A DNA stretch of 64,000 nucleotides from QANA01 sp963665505. GTDB lineage: Bacteria > Bacillota > Clostridia > Christensenellales > Christensenellaceae. How positions within the stretch are numbered: position 1 is the stretch's first letter; each line of letters begins with the position of its first letter. The notes beneath the pieces are model-generated. The model was not told the DNA's origin, did no database searches, and saw nothing but the letters and a program-made list of their open reading frames with translations. A program made the translations under genes and the position numbers. The stretch spans positions 310,001-374,000 of the forward strand of contig OY762275.1 in assembly GCA_963665505.1 (NCBI GenBank). The letters run 5' to 3'. Shown piece after piece: positions 53,029-63,371 of this stretch.

Positions 53029-56000
53029 TTGTTCGAACTCAGCACTTTCGATTCGATGCAAATAGCTCTTGCATCGCCGGAAAAGATTAGGGAATGGTCT
53101 AGAGGAGAAGTCAAAAAACCCGAGACGATAAATTATCGCACATTGAAACCAGAGAAAGACGGTCTGTTCTGTGAAAGGATTTTCGGTCCCACAAAAGACT
53201 GGGAATGCCATTGCGGCAGATATAAGCGGATCCGCCATAAAGGGATCATTTGTGAAAAGTGCGGTGTTGAAGTCACCCGCGCAAAAGTGCGCCGCGAACG
53301 TATGGGGCATATTGAATTGGCGGCGCCCGTTTCTCATATCTGGTATTTTAAAGGGATCCCTTCCCGGATGAGCCTTCTGCTTGACATGTCTCCGCGTGCG
53401 CTGGAAAAAGTATTGTATTTTGCTTCTTTTGTGGTGACTGACCCGGGCGCGACGCCGTTGGAATACAAGCAGCTTTTGACGGATAAGGAATACAGGGAAG
53501 CGACCGCTTCTTATGGAGAAGGGTCTTTCAAGGCGGGCATGGGTGCGGAAGCGGTAAAAGAACTGCTCAAACAATTGGATCTGGATGCCATTGCCGAGGT
53601 TTTGAAAAAGAACCTGAAGAGCACTTCCAAACAAAAGCGTACGCGTGCTATCAAACGGCTGGAAGTCATAGAGGCTTTCCGCAAATCGGGAAACAAACCG
53701 GAATGGATTATTCTGGATGTGATCCCCGTGATCCCGCCGGAACTTCGGCCGATGGTGCCCCTCGATGGGGGCAGGTTTGCCACTTCCGACCTGAATGATT
53801 TATACAGACGGGTCATCAATAGGAATAACCGTCTCACCAGGCTGCTGCAGCTGAAGGCGCCGGATATCATCGTGCGCAATGAAAAGCGTATGTTGCAGGA
53901 AGCGGTGGACGCCCTGATCGATAACGGTCGGCGGGGCCGCCCTGTCACGGGCGTGGGCAACCGCTCGCTCAAGTCGCTTTCGGATATGCTTCGCGGCAAG
54001 CAGGGCCGTTTCCGCCAGAACCTTCTGGGCAAACGGGTGGACTATTCCGGCAGAAGCGTTATTGTGGTGGGGCCCGAACTCAAAATGTACCAGTGCGGGC
54101 TGCCCAAAGAGATGGCGCTGGAGCTGTTCAAACCGTTTGTTATGAAAAAACTGACGGACGAAGGGTATGCGCATAATATAAAGAGTGCAAAACGCATGGT
54201 GGAAAAGGTGCGCCCGGAAGTCTGGGATGTGCTGGAAGAAGTGATCAAAGGACACCCCGTGCTGCTCAACCGCGCCCCTACCCTGCACAGACTGGGCATA
54301 CAGGCATTCGAACCGGTTTTGGTTGAAGGCCGGGCCATCAAGCTGCATCCGCTTGCCTGTACCGCTTACAACGCCGACTTCGACGGCGACCAAATGGCCG
54401 TGCACGTTCCTCTTTCGGTGGAAGCGCAGTCGGAAGCGCGGTTCCTTATGCTTGCGGCAAACAATATACTGAAACCGCAGGATGGAAAGCCGGTGGTCGT
54501 CCCGACCCAGGATATGGTTATCGGTTCGTATTACCTTACCATTATCAAACCGGGCGCCAAGGGGGAAGGCTGTACATTTTCTTCGCCGGAAGAAGCGGTG
54601 TTGGCATACGATACCCATAACATAGAGATCCAGGCACTTATCCATGTGCGGGTTACAAGAGAAGTCGATGGCGTGGAAAAGACCGGGATCATCGAGACGA
54701 CGCCCGGCAGGATTATTTTCAATAGCGCCATCCCGCAGGATTTGGGATATCTGGACAGAGGAAACCCCGAGAACGAGCTGCAATACGAAATCAACGAAGT
54801 CGTCGGCAGCAAGCAATTGGGCCGTATCGTCGATTATTGTTACCACAAGCTGGGCGCTTCCAAGACGAGCGCCGTCCTGGATATGATCAAAGCCCAGGGC
54901 TTCCATTATTCTACGATCGGTGCGATCACGGTCAGTGTTTCGGATATCAGGGTGCCAAAAGAAAAGAAACAGTATATCGCTGAAGCCACGGAAAAGATCA
55001 ACTATATCGAGCGCCAGTACAAACGCGGCTTCCTGACGGATAAAGAACGCAAAGACAATATCGTGACCGTTTGGACGGATACGACCGATAAAGTGACGGC
55101 CGCTTTGGAAGCGAACATGGATGAATTTAATTCCATCAATATGATGGCTCGTTCCGGCGCCCGCGGCAGTATCAACCAGATACGGCAGCTGGCCGGTATG
55201 CGCGGCCTGATGGCGGATCCTTCGGGCGAAATTATCGAGATCCCGATCCGCGCAAACTTCCGCGAAGGGCTTACCGTATTGGAGTTTTTCATTTCTTCGC
55301 ACGGCGCAAGAAAAGGTTTGGCGGACACGGCGCTGCGGACGGCAGACTCCGGGTATCTTACCAGAAGGCTGGTGGATGTGGCGCATAATGTCATTGTTCG
55401 CGAGAACGATTGTTTCGCGCGGCTGGGGGAGCATGTGCAGGGGATCTGGGTATCCGATCTGTACAGCGGTAAGAATATCGTTGAACCCTTGTCGGACCGT
55501 ATACGCGGCCGAATATCTGTAGACCAGATCACCGATCCCAAGACGGGCAAGGTGTTGGTGGAAGCCAACGGGCTGATTAGTGGTATCATGGCAAACAAAA
55601 TCGCGGCGGCCGGCATCAAAAATGTGCAGATCCGTTCTGTGCTCACCTGTAAAAGCGAGGACGGCGTATGTTCCAAATGCTATGGCGCCAACATGTCCAC
55701 CGGAGATGAAGTGAATGTGGGAGAAGCTGTGGGCGTTATCGCCGCACAGTCGATCGGGGAGCCGGGCACGCAGCTTACGATGCGTACCTTCCATACGGGC
55801 GGCGTCGCCGGAGACGATATCACGCGCGGCCTTCCGCGTGTGGAAGAGTTGTTTGAGGCAAGGAAGCCGCACGGGCAGGCGGTCATATCGGAGGTCAGCG
55901 GGCAAGTCTCCATATCCAATACCAAGAAGAAGCGCGAGATTTTAGTGACGCCGGAAGTCGGGGATACCAAGAGTTATTCGATTCCCTATGGCTCCAGGCC

Positions 56001-56571
56001 AAAGGTCTCGGAAGGAGATGCCATCGAAGCCGGCGGTGAGTTGACGGAAGGGTCCATCAACCCGTCGGACATTCTGAAGATCCGGGGCGTCAAAGGCGTG
56101 CAAAGCTATCTGCTGAAAGAAGTGCAGATGGTATATCGTCTGCAGGGCGTGGAAATATCGGATAAACACCTGGAGATCATCATACGCCAGATGCTCAAAA
56201 AATGCCGGATAGACGATGCCGGGGATACCGACATGTTGGCCGGTGAACTGGTGGACGTATTCCAGTTTGAAACGGCAAATGCGGCCGTTATTAAAGAAGG
56301 CAAGCGTCCGGCGCTGGCTTCCAGGATACTGCTGGGCATCACAAAAGCATCGCTGTCTACGGACTCCTTCTTCTCGGCGGCTTCTTTCCAGGAGACGACG
56401 AGAGTGCTGACGGATGCCGCGATCAAAGGCAAGGTCGATCCGCTGACCGGGCTGAAAGAAAACATCATCATCGGCAAATTGATACCGGCGGGTACCGGCA
56501 TGAAACGGTACAAGAATGTGGAAGCGGTGAAAAATGTGCCCGTGCAGGAACTGCATGCGCAAACGGAATGA
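53029..56571 (+). CDS. rpoC: DNA-directed RNA polymerase subunit beta'
   Basis: 1180 residues; TTG start behind AAGGAGG. N-terminal zinc ribbon (CHCGRYKRIRHKGIICEKC), catalytic NADFDGDQM with D450, D452 and D454, second zinc site in the C-terminal part (CKSEDGVCSKCYG). Complete. Sits 68 bp after rpoB. Confidence 0.98.
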   Translation: MFELSTFDSMQIALASPEKIREWSRGEVKKPETINYRTLKPEKDGLFCERIFGPTKDWECHCGRYKRIRHKGIICEKCGVEVTRAKVRRERMGHIELAAPVSHIWYFKGIPSRMSLLLDMSPRALEKVLYFASFVVTDPGATPLEYKQLLTDKEYREATASYGEGSFKAGMGAEAVKELLKQLDLDAIAEVLKKNLKSTSKQKRTRAIKRLEVIEAFRKSGNKPEWIILDVIPVIPPELRPMVPLDGGRFATSDLNDLYRRVINRNNRLTRLLQLKAPDIIVRNEKRMLQEAVDALIDNGRRGRPVTGVGNRSLKSLSDMLRGKQGRFRQNLLGKRVDYSGRSVIVVGPELKMYQCGLPKEMALELFKPFVMKKLTDEGYAHNIKSAKRMVEKVRPEVWDVLEEVIKGHPVLLNRAPTLHRLGIQAFEPVLVEGRAIKLHPLACTAYNADFDGDQMAVHVPLSVEAQSEARFLMLAANNILKPQDGKPVVVPTQDMVIGSYYLTIIKPGAKGEGCTFSSPEEAVLAYDTHNIEIQALIHVRVTREVDGVEKTGIIETTPGRIIFNSAIPQDLGYLDRGNPENELQYEINEVVGSKQLGRIVDYCYHKLGASKTSAVLDMIKAQGFHYSTIGAITVSVSDIRVPKEKKQYIAEATEKINYIERQYKRGFLTDKERKDNIVTVWTDTTDKVTAALEANMDEFNSINMMARSGARGSINQIRQLAGMRGLMADPSGEIIEIPIRANFREGLTVLEFFISSHGARKGLADTALRTADSGYLTRRLVDVAHNVIVRENDCFARLGEHVQGIWVSDLYSGKNIVEPLSDRIRGRISVDQITDPKTGKVLVEANGLISGIMANKIAAAGIKNVQIRSVLTCKSEDGVCSKCYGANMSTGDEVNVGEAVGVIAAQSIGEPGTQLTMRTFHTGGVAGDDITRGLPRVEELFEARKPHGQAVISEVSGQVSISNTKKKREILVTPEVGDTKSYSIPYGSRPKVSEGDAIEAGGELTEGSINPSDILKIRGVKGVQSYLLKEVQMVYRLQGVEISDKHLEIIIRQMLKKCRIDDAGDTDMLAGELVDVFQFETANAAVIKEGKRPALASRILLGITKASLSTDSFFSAASFQETTRVLTDAAIKGKVDPLTGLKENIIIGKLIPAGTGMKRYKNVEAVKNVPVQELHAQTE

Positions 56572-56609
56572 TCGTATCAAAGAATTAACAGATATTGCGG
56601 AGGTATAAA

Positions 56610-57377
56610 ATGTCGGTAGAAAAAACAAATAAACGATGTTCTGTTAAAAATACGGATATTTGCAATTATCTCGGATGTGATGGCTGTGAAAAATGCGTAT
56701 TGAATAACAGCGCGCGTGAATATGAAAAGATTCATACCAACGAGATTTGGCAGGTGACGCAAACCAACCTGCCGGAGAATGCGGATGCCTTTCATGAATC
56801 GGAAACCTGTTTTTTCTGTAAGAAGAGACCGGGAAACAAAAAAGACGGGTATGCGATGGTTGATATCGCGCACCCGGAGCCGGCGTACGAAAAGGGCCCG
56901 TTCTTCGGTTTGGGCAAGGCTGTGCGCATGCCGGTAGGTAGTCTGATTCAGCTCCCGATCACAATCTGCAAAGAGTGCCGCCGCAGGCATCTACTGATAG
57001 AAAATCTGAAATATTTCAGCCTTGTAGCCGGTTTTTTGATCGGACTACTGGAATTATTCCTGCTGCAGGACACGGAATATCTGCAGTATTCTCCGGAATA
57101 TATCCCGATCGTTATGCTGTTGCTCACGATAGCGATCTTTTATATGGTAGGCGGATGGTATGCGAAACGGCTGGTAAAAAAGAATAACCGCCTTATGTAT
57201 TACAACATATTCGATATCCCGGAAATGCAGGGCTTCAAGGAAAAAGGCTGGTTTGTATTCCGGGACGACAAAGAAAAGACGCGGATGTATTTTTCCAAGA
57301 AAAAGCCCAGAAAGAACTTCAAATTTTTCTGGCCGCGGGAACAGGAGCAGGAAACAGAGAAAGACGACCAGGCGTAA
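56610..57377 (+). CDS. Cysteine-rich two-TM protein of unknown function
   Basis: 255 residues from ATG 56610 (GCGGAGG upstream). The N-terminus has C10, C18, C23, C26 and C29, a compact C-x4-C-x2-C-x2-C cluster. Further CFFC and CKEC pairs follow near 70 and 122, so it may bind zinc or an Fe-S cluster. Two hydrophobic helices lie at about 133-152 and 165-185, then a basic C-terminal tail. No family recognised. It occupies the rpoC-rpsL interval where many Firmicutes have the L7Ae-like gene. Confidence 0.65.
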   Translation: MSVEKTNKRCSVKNTDICNYLGCDGCEKCVLNNSAREYEKIHTNEIWQVTQTNLPENADAFHESETCFFCKKRPGNKKDGYAMVDIAHPEPAYEKGPFFGLGKAVRMPVGSLIQLPITICKECRRRHLLIENLKYFSLVAGFLIGLLELFLLQDTEYLQYSPEYIPIVMLLLTIAIFYMVGGWYAKRLVKKNNRLMYYNIFDIPEMQGFKEKGWFVFRDDKEKTRMYFSKKKPRKNFKFFWPREQEQETEKDDQA

Positions 57378-57394
57378 GGAGTTGTCTTCAGGAT

Positions 57395-57438
57395 ATTTTT
57401 CTTTGAACCGGTACGAAATCGCCGGTTCAAAGAAAAAT
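57395..57438. repeat. 17-bp perfect inverted repeat before str promoter
   Basis: ATTTTTCTTTGAACCGG and its exact complement around a 10-nt loop. The 3' arm is A-rich and no U tract follows, so it is not a normal intrinsic terminator on either strand. It could protect or process the rpoBC mRNA end. Confidence 0.8.
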
Positions 57439-57441
57439 CTA

Positions 57442-57471
57442 TTGACATTTTGTTGTGGAGAATGATAGAAT
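57442..57471 (+). promoter_or_regulatory. Promoter of str operon
   Basis: TTGACA, 18-bp spacer, TAGAAT with TGA before it (extended -10). It starts a leader of about 200 nt before rpsL. Confidence 0.82.
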
Positions 57472-57555
57472 AATTTTTGCTGTTTTATTCTGAATTTATA
57501 TCATAAATTATCGGAAACGCCGTAAAATACGCTAAAATGCATAAGGAGATAGCGT

Positions 57556-57627
57556 TTGGGCAAGATTGGATATAGACAAACGGATAGCCTTGGAATTTCA
57601 TTCCCAAAGGGTTGCGCGGGAATTTGA
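57556..57627 (+). CDS. Possible 23-codon leader peptide before rpsL
   Basis: A TTG 7 bp after AAGGAG opens a 23-codon frame, beginning M-G-K-I-G-Y-R and ending C-A-G-I-stop. It lies in the roughly 200-nt leader of the str operon, 48 nt before rpsL. An ATTCCC/GGGAAT hairpin sits across its 3' end. The ribosome site is the best evidence; coding is not otherwise supported. Confidence 0.35.
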   Translation: MGKIGYRQTDSLGISFPKGCAGI

Positions 57628-57675
57628 ACATACAACAATCGATCAGCAATATTTTAAGGAGGTGCGAGGCAACGT

Positions 57676-58050
57676 ATGCCCACCATTAACCAACTTATCA
57701 GAAAAGGAAGAAAAACCATTAAGGATAAATCAAATTCACCGATACTGCAACAATGCCCGCAAAAGAGGGGCGTGTGTACGTCGGTTAGGACTATGACGCC
57801 CAAAAAGCCAAACTCGGCTCTCCGTAAAATCGCCAGGGTGCGTCTTGTGAACGGCATGGAAGGCACGGTGTACATCCCGGGGATCGGCCATAACCTGCAG
57901 GAACACTCGGTTGTGTTGATCCGCGGCGGCAGAGTGAAAGACCTGCCGGGCGTTCGGTATCACATCATCAGGGGCACACTGGATGCCGCCGGTGTGACCG
58001 GAAGGATGAAGGGGCGCTCTCTTTACGGCGCAAAGAAAACAAAGAGTTAA
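57676..58050 (+). CDS. rpsL: 30S ribosomal protein S12
   Basis: 124 residues, short form without the insertion found in Bacillus S12. AAGGAGG upstream of ATG. Conserved decoding-centre loops TPKKPNSALRK and GRVKDLPGVRYH are intact; GVCTSV has Ser where Arg is common. Confidence 0.98.
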   Translation: MPTINQLIRKGRKTIKDKSNSPILQQCPQKRGVCTSVRTMTPKKPNSALRKIARVRLVNGMEGTVYIPGIGHNLQEHSVVLIRGGRVKDLPGVRYHIIRGTLDAAGVTGRMKGRSLYGAKKTKS

Positions 58051-58121
58051 TTATTTGCTGCAACGCAGCCGGATACGGCTGCCTGTCAGACTATTCATCT
58101 GATATATTACGGAGGTAAATC

Positions 58122-58592
58122 ATGCCAAGACGTGGCGGGGTCGTGAAGCGCGAAGTGATCGCAGACCCGATATATAAAAGCACAGTTGTTACAAAATTTA
58201 TTAACCAGGTCATGCAGAAAGGCAAACGGGGCGTGGCGCAGAATATTTGTTATTCCGCATTCGATATCATAAGTGAGAAAACGGGCAAAGATGCTTTGGA
58301 AGTCTTTGAAGCCGCGATGGAAAACGTTATGCCTGTATTGGAGGTAAAGCCCAGACGCGTGGGTGGTGCGACCTATCAGGTGCCTATCGAAGTTCGCCCG
58401 GACAGGAGACAGACGCTTGCAATACGCTGGCTTGTATCTTTCTCAAGAGCCCGCGGAGAGAAAACTATGGATCAACGGGTAGCGGCAGAAATTATGGACG
58501 CTGCGAACAATACGGGGTCCAGTGTGCGCAGGAAAGAAGAAATGCACAGGATGGCGGAAGCAAACAAGGCGTTTGCGCATTATCGCTGGTAA
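58122..58592 (+). CDS. rpsG: 30S ribosomal protein S7
   Basis: 156 residues, standard length; GGAGG before ATG. MPRRGGVVKRE and the VGGATYQVPIEVRPDRR segment are typical. Binds the 3' major domain of 16S rRNA. Followed by an ACGCAAAA/TTTTGCGT hairpin (58596-58627) without a U tract. Confidence 0.98.
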   Translation: MPRRGGVVKREVIADPIYKSTVVTKFINQVMQKGKRGVAQNICYSAFDIISEKTGKDALEVFEAAMENVMPVLEVKPRRVGGATYQVPIEVRPDRRQTLAIRWLVSFSRARGEKTMDQRVAAEIMDAANNTGSSVRRKEEMHRMAEANKAFAHYRW

Positions 58593-58703
58593 TAGACGCA
58601 AAAACATATGCGCAAGCAGTTTTGCGTATATTACATATTTTATAGCTTGCGGGCGCTGGTTGTTACAGCGCTTGTATGCTGTTTATGAAAGGAGAAAACG
58701 CAA

Positions 58704-60782
58704 GTGTCGGGGAGAATTCCCTTAAATTTGATAAGAAATATCGGTATTATGGCGCATATCGATGCCGGAAAAACGACGACGACGGAGCGCATACTGTATT
58801 ATACGGGCCGAACTTATAAGATTGGTGAAGTACACGACGGTACTGCCACGATGGATTGGATGGAGCAGGAACAGGAACGGGGCATCACGATCATGTCCGC
58901 TGCGACAACGACGCATTGGCGTGGATATCAGGTCAATATCATCGATACGCCTGGGCATGTCGACTTTACGGTCGAAGTAGAGCGTTCTCTTCGTGTGCTG
59001 GACGGTGCTGTTGCCGTGTTTTGCGCAAAAGGCGGCGTAGAACCACAATCCGAAACCGTCTGGCGGCAGGCGGAAAAATATGGTGTCCCACGCATCGCAT
59101 ATGTAAACAAGATGGATATTGTGGGGGCGGATTTTTTTAATGTCATGAACATGATACGGGAACGGTTGTGCGCGAATCCGGTCGCTGTCCAATTGCCCAT
59201 CGGTGTGGAGAACGATTTTCTCGGAATGGTCAATTTGATCGATATGGATGCTGTCCTTTATGATACCGGGGATGTGACCGGTAGTAAATTTGAGATTGTG
59301 CCCATACCGGAAAACATGCTCGCCCAAGCAAAAGAATACCGTGCAAAATTGGAAGAGACCGTTGCCGAAGCCAGCGATGCACTAATGGAAAAGTTTTTCA
59401 ACGAAGAGCCTTTTACTAAAGAAGAATTGATTGCCGGACTTAGGAAACTTACGATTGCAAATAAACTTGTACCGATTTGTTGTGGTTCTTCTTACAGGAA
59501 CAAAGGCGTCCAGTTGCTGCTGGACTTGGTTGTCGATTTGTTGCCCTCCCCGTTGGATGTGAAGCCGGTCGTTGGCAAAGTACCGGGTACGGGTAGAGAA
59601 GAATCGCGTCCGGCGGATGATGATGCTCCGTTCACGGCGCTTGCCTTTAAGATCATGTCGGACCCATTCGTAGGTAAACTGACATTTATCCGGGTGTATT
59701 CCGGGACGCTGAAGGCCGGCAGCTATGTCTATAACGCATCAAAAGATAAGAGAGAACGGGTAGGCAGGATCGTGCGTATGCATGCCAATCATCGCCAGGA
59801 TGTAGAAGAGGTGCTGGCCGGTGATATCGCTGCGATCGTGGGCATTAAAAACGTGGGGACCGGGGATACGCTGACGGATGAGAAAAATCCGTTGGTACTG
59901 GAATCTATGGTTTTTCCCGAACCGGTCATACGGGTCGCAATCGAACCCAAGACCAAGGCCGGCCGGGAAAAGATGGCTGTTGCCCTTATGAAACTGGCGG
60001 AAGAAGACCCGACGTTCAAGACCTATACGGATGAAGAAACAGGGCAGACTATCATCGCCGGGATGGGGGAATTGCATCTGGAGATCATTGTAGACCGCAT
60101 GATGCGGGAGTTTAAGGTGGAAGCCAATGTAGGGAAACCCCAGGTCGCCTATAAAGAAGCGATTACAAAGACGGTGGAAGCCGAAGGCCGGTATATCCGC
60201 CAGTCGGGCGGCCATGGTCAATACGGCCACTGCGTAATACGAGTGGAGCCGATGGAACCGGGTTCGGGGTATGCCTTTGTCAACGAAATCGTAGGGGGCG
60301 TTATCCCGAAGGAATATATCTCGAGCATCGATCAGGGTATTCAGGAAGCCGCGAAGAGCGGCATCATCGGTGGTTATGAAGTGTTGGACTTTAAAGCGAC
60401 ACTTTTGGATGGTTCTTACCATGAAGTGGACTCCTCCGAAATGGCCTTCAAGATCGCAGGATCTCTGGCGATGAAAAATGCAATGGAAAAAGGCGCACCG
60501 GTACTTTTGGAACCCGTCATGAAAGTAGAAATCAACGTACCGGACGAATATTTTGGCGATATACTTGGGAACGTAAGTGCAAGGAGAGGAAAAATCGAAG
60601 GATCGGAGACGCGCAGCGGCGCACAGGTCATCCATGCGATGGTTCCTCTTTCGGAAATGTTTGGATATGCAACGGAATTGCGTTCCAAGACCCAGGGCCG
60701 CGGTACGTTCGTAATGCAGTTTTCGCATTATGAGAAAGTACCCGCCGCCATTACGGAGAAAATTGTCGGAAAGAAAGCATAA
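58704..60782 (+). CDS. fusA: Elongation factor G
   Basis: 692 residues; GTG start behind AAAGGAG. G1 AHIDAGKT at 17-24, then DTPGHVDF and NKMD. All five EF-G domains are present. Codon use is mixed and includes many T-ending codons, unlike tuf next to it. Confidence 0.98.
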   Translation: MSGRIPLNLIRNIGIMAHIDAGKTTTTERILYYTGRTYKIGEVHDGTATMDWMEQEQERGITIMSAATTTHWRGYQVNIIDTPGHVDFTVEVERSLRVLDGAVAVFCAKGGVEPQSETVWRQAEKYGVPRIAYVNKMDIVGADFFNVMNMIRERLCANPVAVQLPIGVENDFLGMVNLIDMDAVLYDTGDVTGSKFEIVPIPENMLAQAKEYRAKLEETVAEASDALMEKFFNEEPFTKEELIAGLRKLTIANKLVPICCGSSYRNKGVQLLLDLVVDLLPSPLDVKPVVGKVPGTGREESRPADDDAPFTALAFKIMSDPFVGKLTFIRVYSGTLKAGSYVYNASKDKRERVGRIVRMHANHRQDVEEVLAGDIAAIVGIKNVGTGDTLTDEKNPLVLESMVFPEPVIRVAIEPKTKAGREKMAVALMKLAEEDPTFKTYTDEETGQTIIAGMGELHLEIIVDRMMREFKVEANVGKPQVAYKEAITKTVEAEGRYIRQSGGHGQYGHCVIRVEPMEPGSGYAFVNEIVGGVIPKEYISSIDQGIQEAAKSGIIGGYEVLDFKATLLDGSYHEVDSSEMAFKIAGSLAMKNAMEKGAPVLLEPVMKVEINVPDEYFGDILGNVSARRGKIEGSETRSGAQVIHAMVPLSEMFGYATELRSKTQGRGTFVMQFSHYEKVPAAITEKIVGKKA

Positions 60783-60817
60783 TCAATAAAAATGCATATA
60801 AAGGAGTAACGATACAT

Positions 60818-62026
<1,209 letters not shown>

Positions 62027-62034
62027 CAAAGAAA

Positions 62035-62064
62035 AAGAGAAGCTGCCTAAAGGCAGCTTCTCTT
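62035..62064 (+). terminator. Hairpin after tuf
   Basis: AAGAGAAGCTGCCT and its complement around a 2-nt centre, ending TCTT. The U tract is short, so it may be a weak terminator. Confidence 0.7.
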
Positions 62065-62107
62065 AAAAAGGGTTTTGCAGATTTTCTGGCCATTTGATAA
62101 AAAAATC

Positions 62108-62136
62108 TTGCAAAGCCTGTTTTCGTACGTTATAAT
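62108..62136 (+). promoter_or_regulatory. Promoter of S10 operon
   Basis: TTGCAA, 17-bp spacer, TATAAT. It opens a leader of about 245 nt before rpsJ. Confidence 0.82.
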
Positions 62137-62139
62137 AAT

Positions 62140-62366
62140 AAGGCTGCGCTTGTATGCAAACGAAAAGGCAGCAAGCGAAACAAAAGAGCAAGTGAAGCAA
62201 AAGGTTGCCGGATGCCATACCGGGTAATTTTTGCTTTACACATACCTGCGAGACAGGTAACCCCATTTTCTTATTAAAGGAAATAAGAAAAAAGCAAATG
62301 CACAAGGGTGCATTTGCAAAAAAATAAAGTACGGCACACACGGCTGCGTGTACCGGGCCGTACGGT
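62140..62366 (+). promoter_or_regulatory. Multi-hairpin leader of the S10 operon
   Basis: Most of the 360-bp gap between tuf and rpsJ is structured. H1 62195-62236: AAGCAAAA/TTTTGCTT continued by TTGCCGG/CCGGGTAA. H2 62243-62259: TACCTG/CAGGTA. H3 62266-62291: TTTTCTTATT/AATAAGAAAA. H4 62294-62317: GCAAATGCAC/GTGCATTTGC. H5 62329-62363: GTACGGC/GCCGTAC enclosing ACACG/CGTGT. GGTTGCC (62203) could instead pair with GGTAACC (62256), excluding H1 and H2. A CGCTTG/CAAGCG pair (62147-62177) may precede. None has a terminator U tract. Confidence 0.65.
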
Positions 62367-62386
62367 TAAAGGAGGAACAAATAAAA

Positions 62387-62695
62387 ATGGCAAGCCAGAA
62401 AATCAGGATTAAACTGAAGGCATATGATCACAATCTGATTGATCAATCCGCTTCCAAAATAGTGGAGACGGCAAAACGTTCGGGTGCAAAGATATCCGGC
62501 CCGATCCCTTTGCCGACGGAAAAAGAGATCATCACCGTCCTGCGGGCTCCCCATAAATACAAGGATTCCCGTGAGCAATTCGAAATACGCACGCATAAGA
62601 GGCTGATCGACATATTGGAAGCCAATGCAAAGACCACAGATGCGCTCATGCGGCTAGACCTGCCCGCCGGTGTAAGTATTGAGATCAAACTTTAG
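62387..62695 (+). CDS. rpsJ: 30S ribosomal protein S10
   Basis: 102 residues from ATG 62387 behind AAAGGAGG; an upstream in-frame extension runs into the leader hairpins and is rejected. KIRIKLKAYDHNLIDQ is typical. Also a Nus-complex component (NusE). Confidence 0.98.
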   Translation: MASQKIRIKLKAYDHNLIDQSASKIVETAKRSGAKISGPIPLPTEKEIITVLRAPHKYKDSREQFEIRTHKRLIDILEANAKTTDALMRLDLPAGVSIEIKL

Positions 62696-62719
62696 TCTGA
62701 TAGCGAAGGAGGTAGAATC

Positions 62720-63349
62720 ATGCTAAAAGCCATTTTAGGTAAAAAGTTAGGGATGACGCAGATCTTCGCGGAAGATGGAAGAATGATCCCAGTAACAGTT
62801 GTAAAAGCAGGCCCCTGTGTCGTGGTCCGTAAAAAGACGGTCGAATCCGATGGATACAACGCGATACAGGTGGGTTTTGAAGATAAGAAAGAACGCCTGG
62901 TAAACAAGCCTTCTTTGGGAGAATTCAAAAAGGCTGGTATTTCCGCCAAAAAATATTTACGCGAATTCCGGACGGAAGAAGTGAATAATTTTGAAGTCGG
63001 ACAAGAAATCAAAGCCAATGTTTTTGAAAACGGAGATATCATTGATGTTTCCGGGATCTCCAAAGGCAAGGGGTTCGCAGGCGCCATCAAGAGATGGGGG
63101 CAACATCGTGGCCCTATGTCGCACGGTTCCAAATACCATCGCGGACCGGGCTCTTTGGGCGCGCACTCCGACCCGGGGCGTGTGTTTAAAACAAAGAAAT
63201 TGCCTGGGCATATGGGTGTGGAAATGAAAACCATACAGAACCTGGAAGTAGTCGGTGTGGATGCCGAGCGGGATATGCTTTTGGTTAAAGGTTCCGTACC
63301 CGGCCCCAAAGGACAACTTGTGACCGTAAAGAAAAGCGTAAAAGCTTGA
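62720..63349 (+). CDS. rplC: 50S ribosomal protein L3
   Basis: 209 residues; AAGGAGG before ATG. MLKAILGKKLGMTQIF and the GPMSHGSKYHRGPGSLG loop at about 131-147 are characteristic. Confidence 0.98.
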   Translation: MLKAILGKKLGMTQIFAEDGRMIPVTVVKAGPCVVVRKKTVESDGYNAIQVGFEDKKERLVNKPSLGEFKKAGISAKKYLREFRTEEVNNFEVGQEIKANVFENGDIIDVSGISKGKGFAGAIKRWGQHRGPMSHGSKYHRGPGSLGAHSDPGRVFKTKKLPGHMGVEMKTIQNLEVVGVDAERDMLLVKGSVPGPKGQLVTVKKSVKA

Positions 63350-63371
63350 ATCCGGAAAGGAGGGAGCATAA

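Noticed and set aside
62154..62195. 13-codon basic ORF in the S10 leader
   Set aside because: Any ribosome site would coincide with the transcription start; no support for coding.
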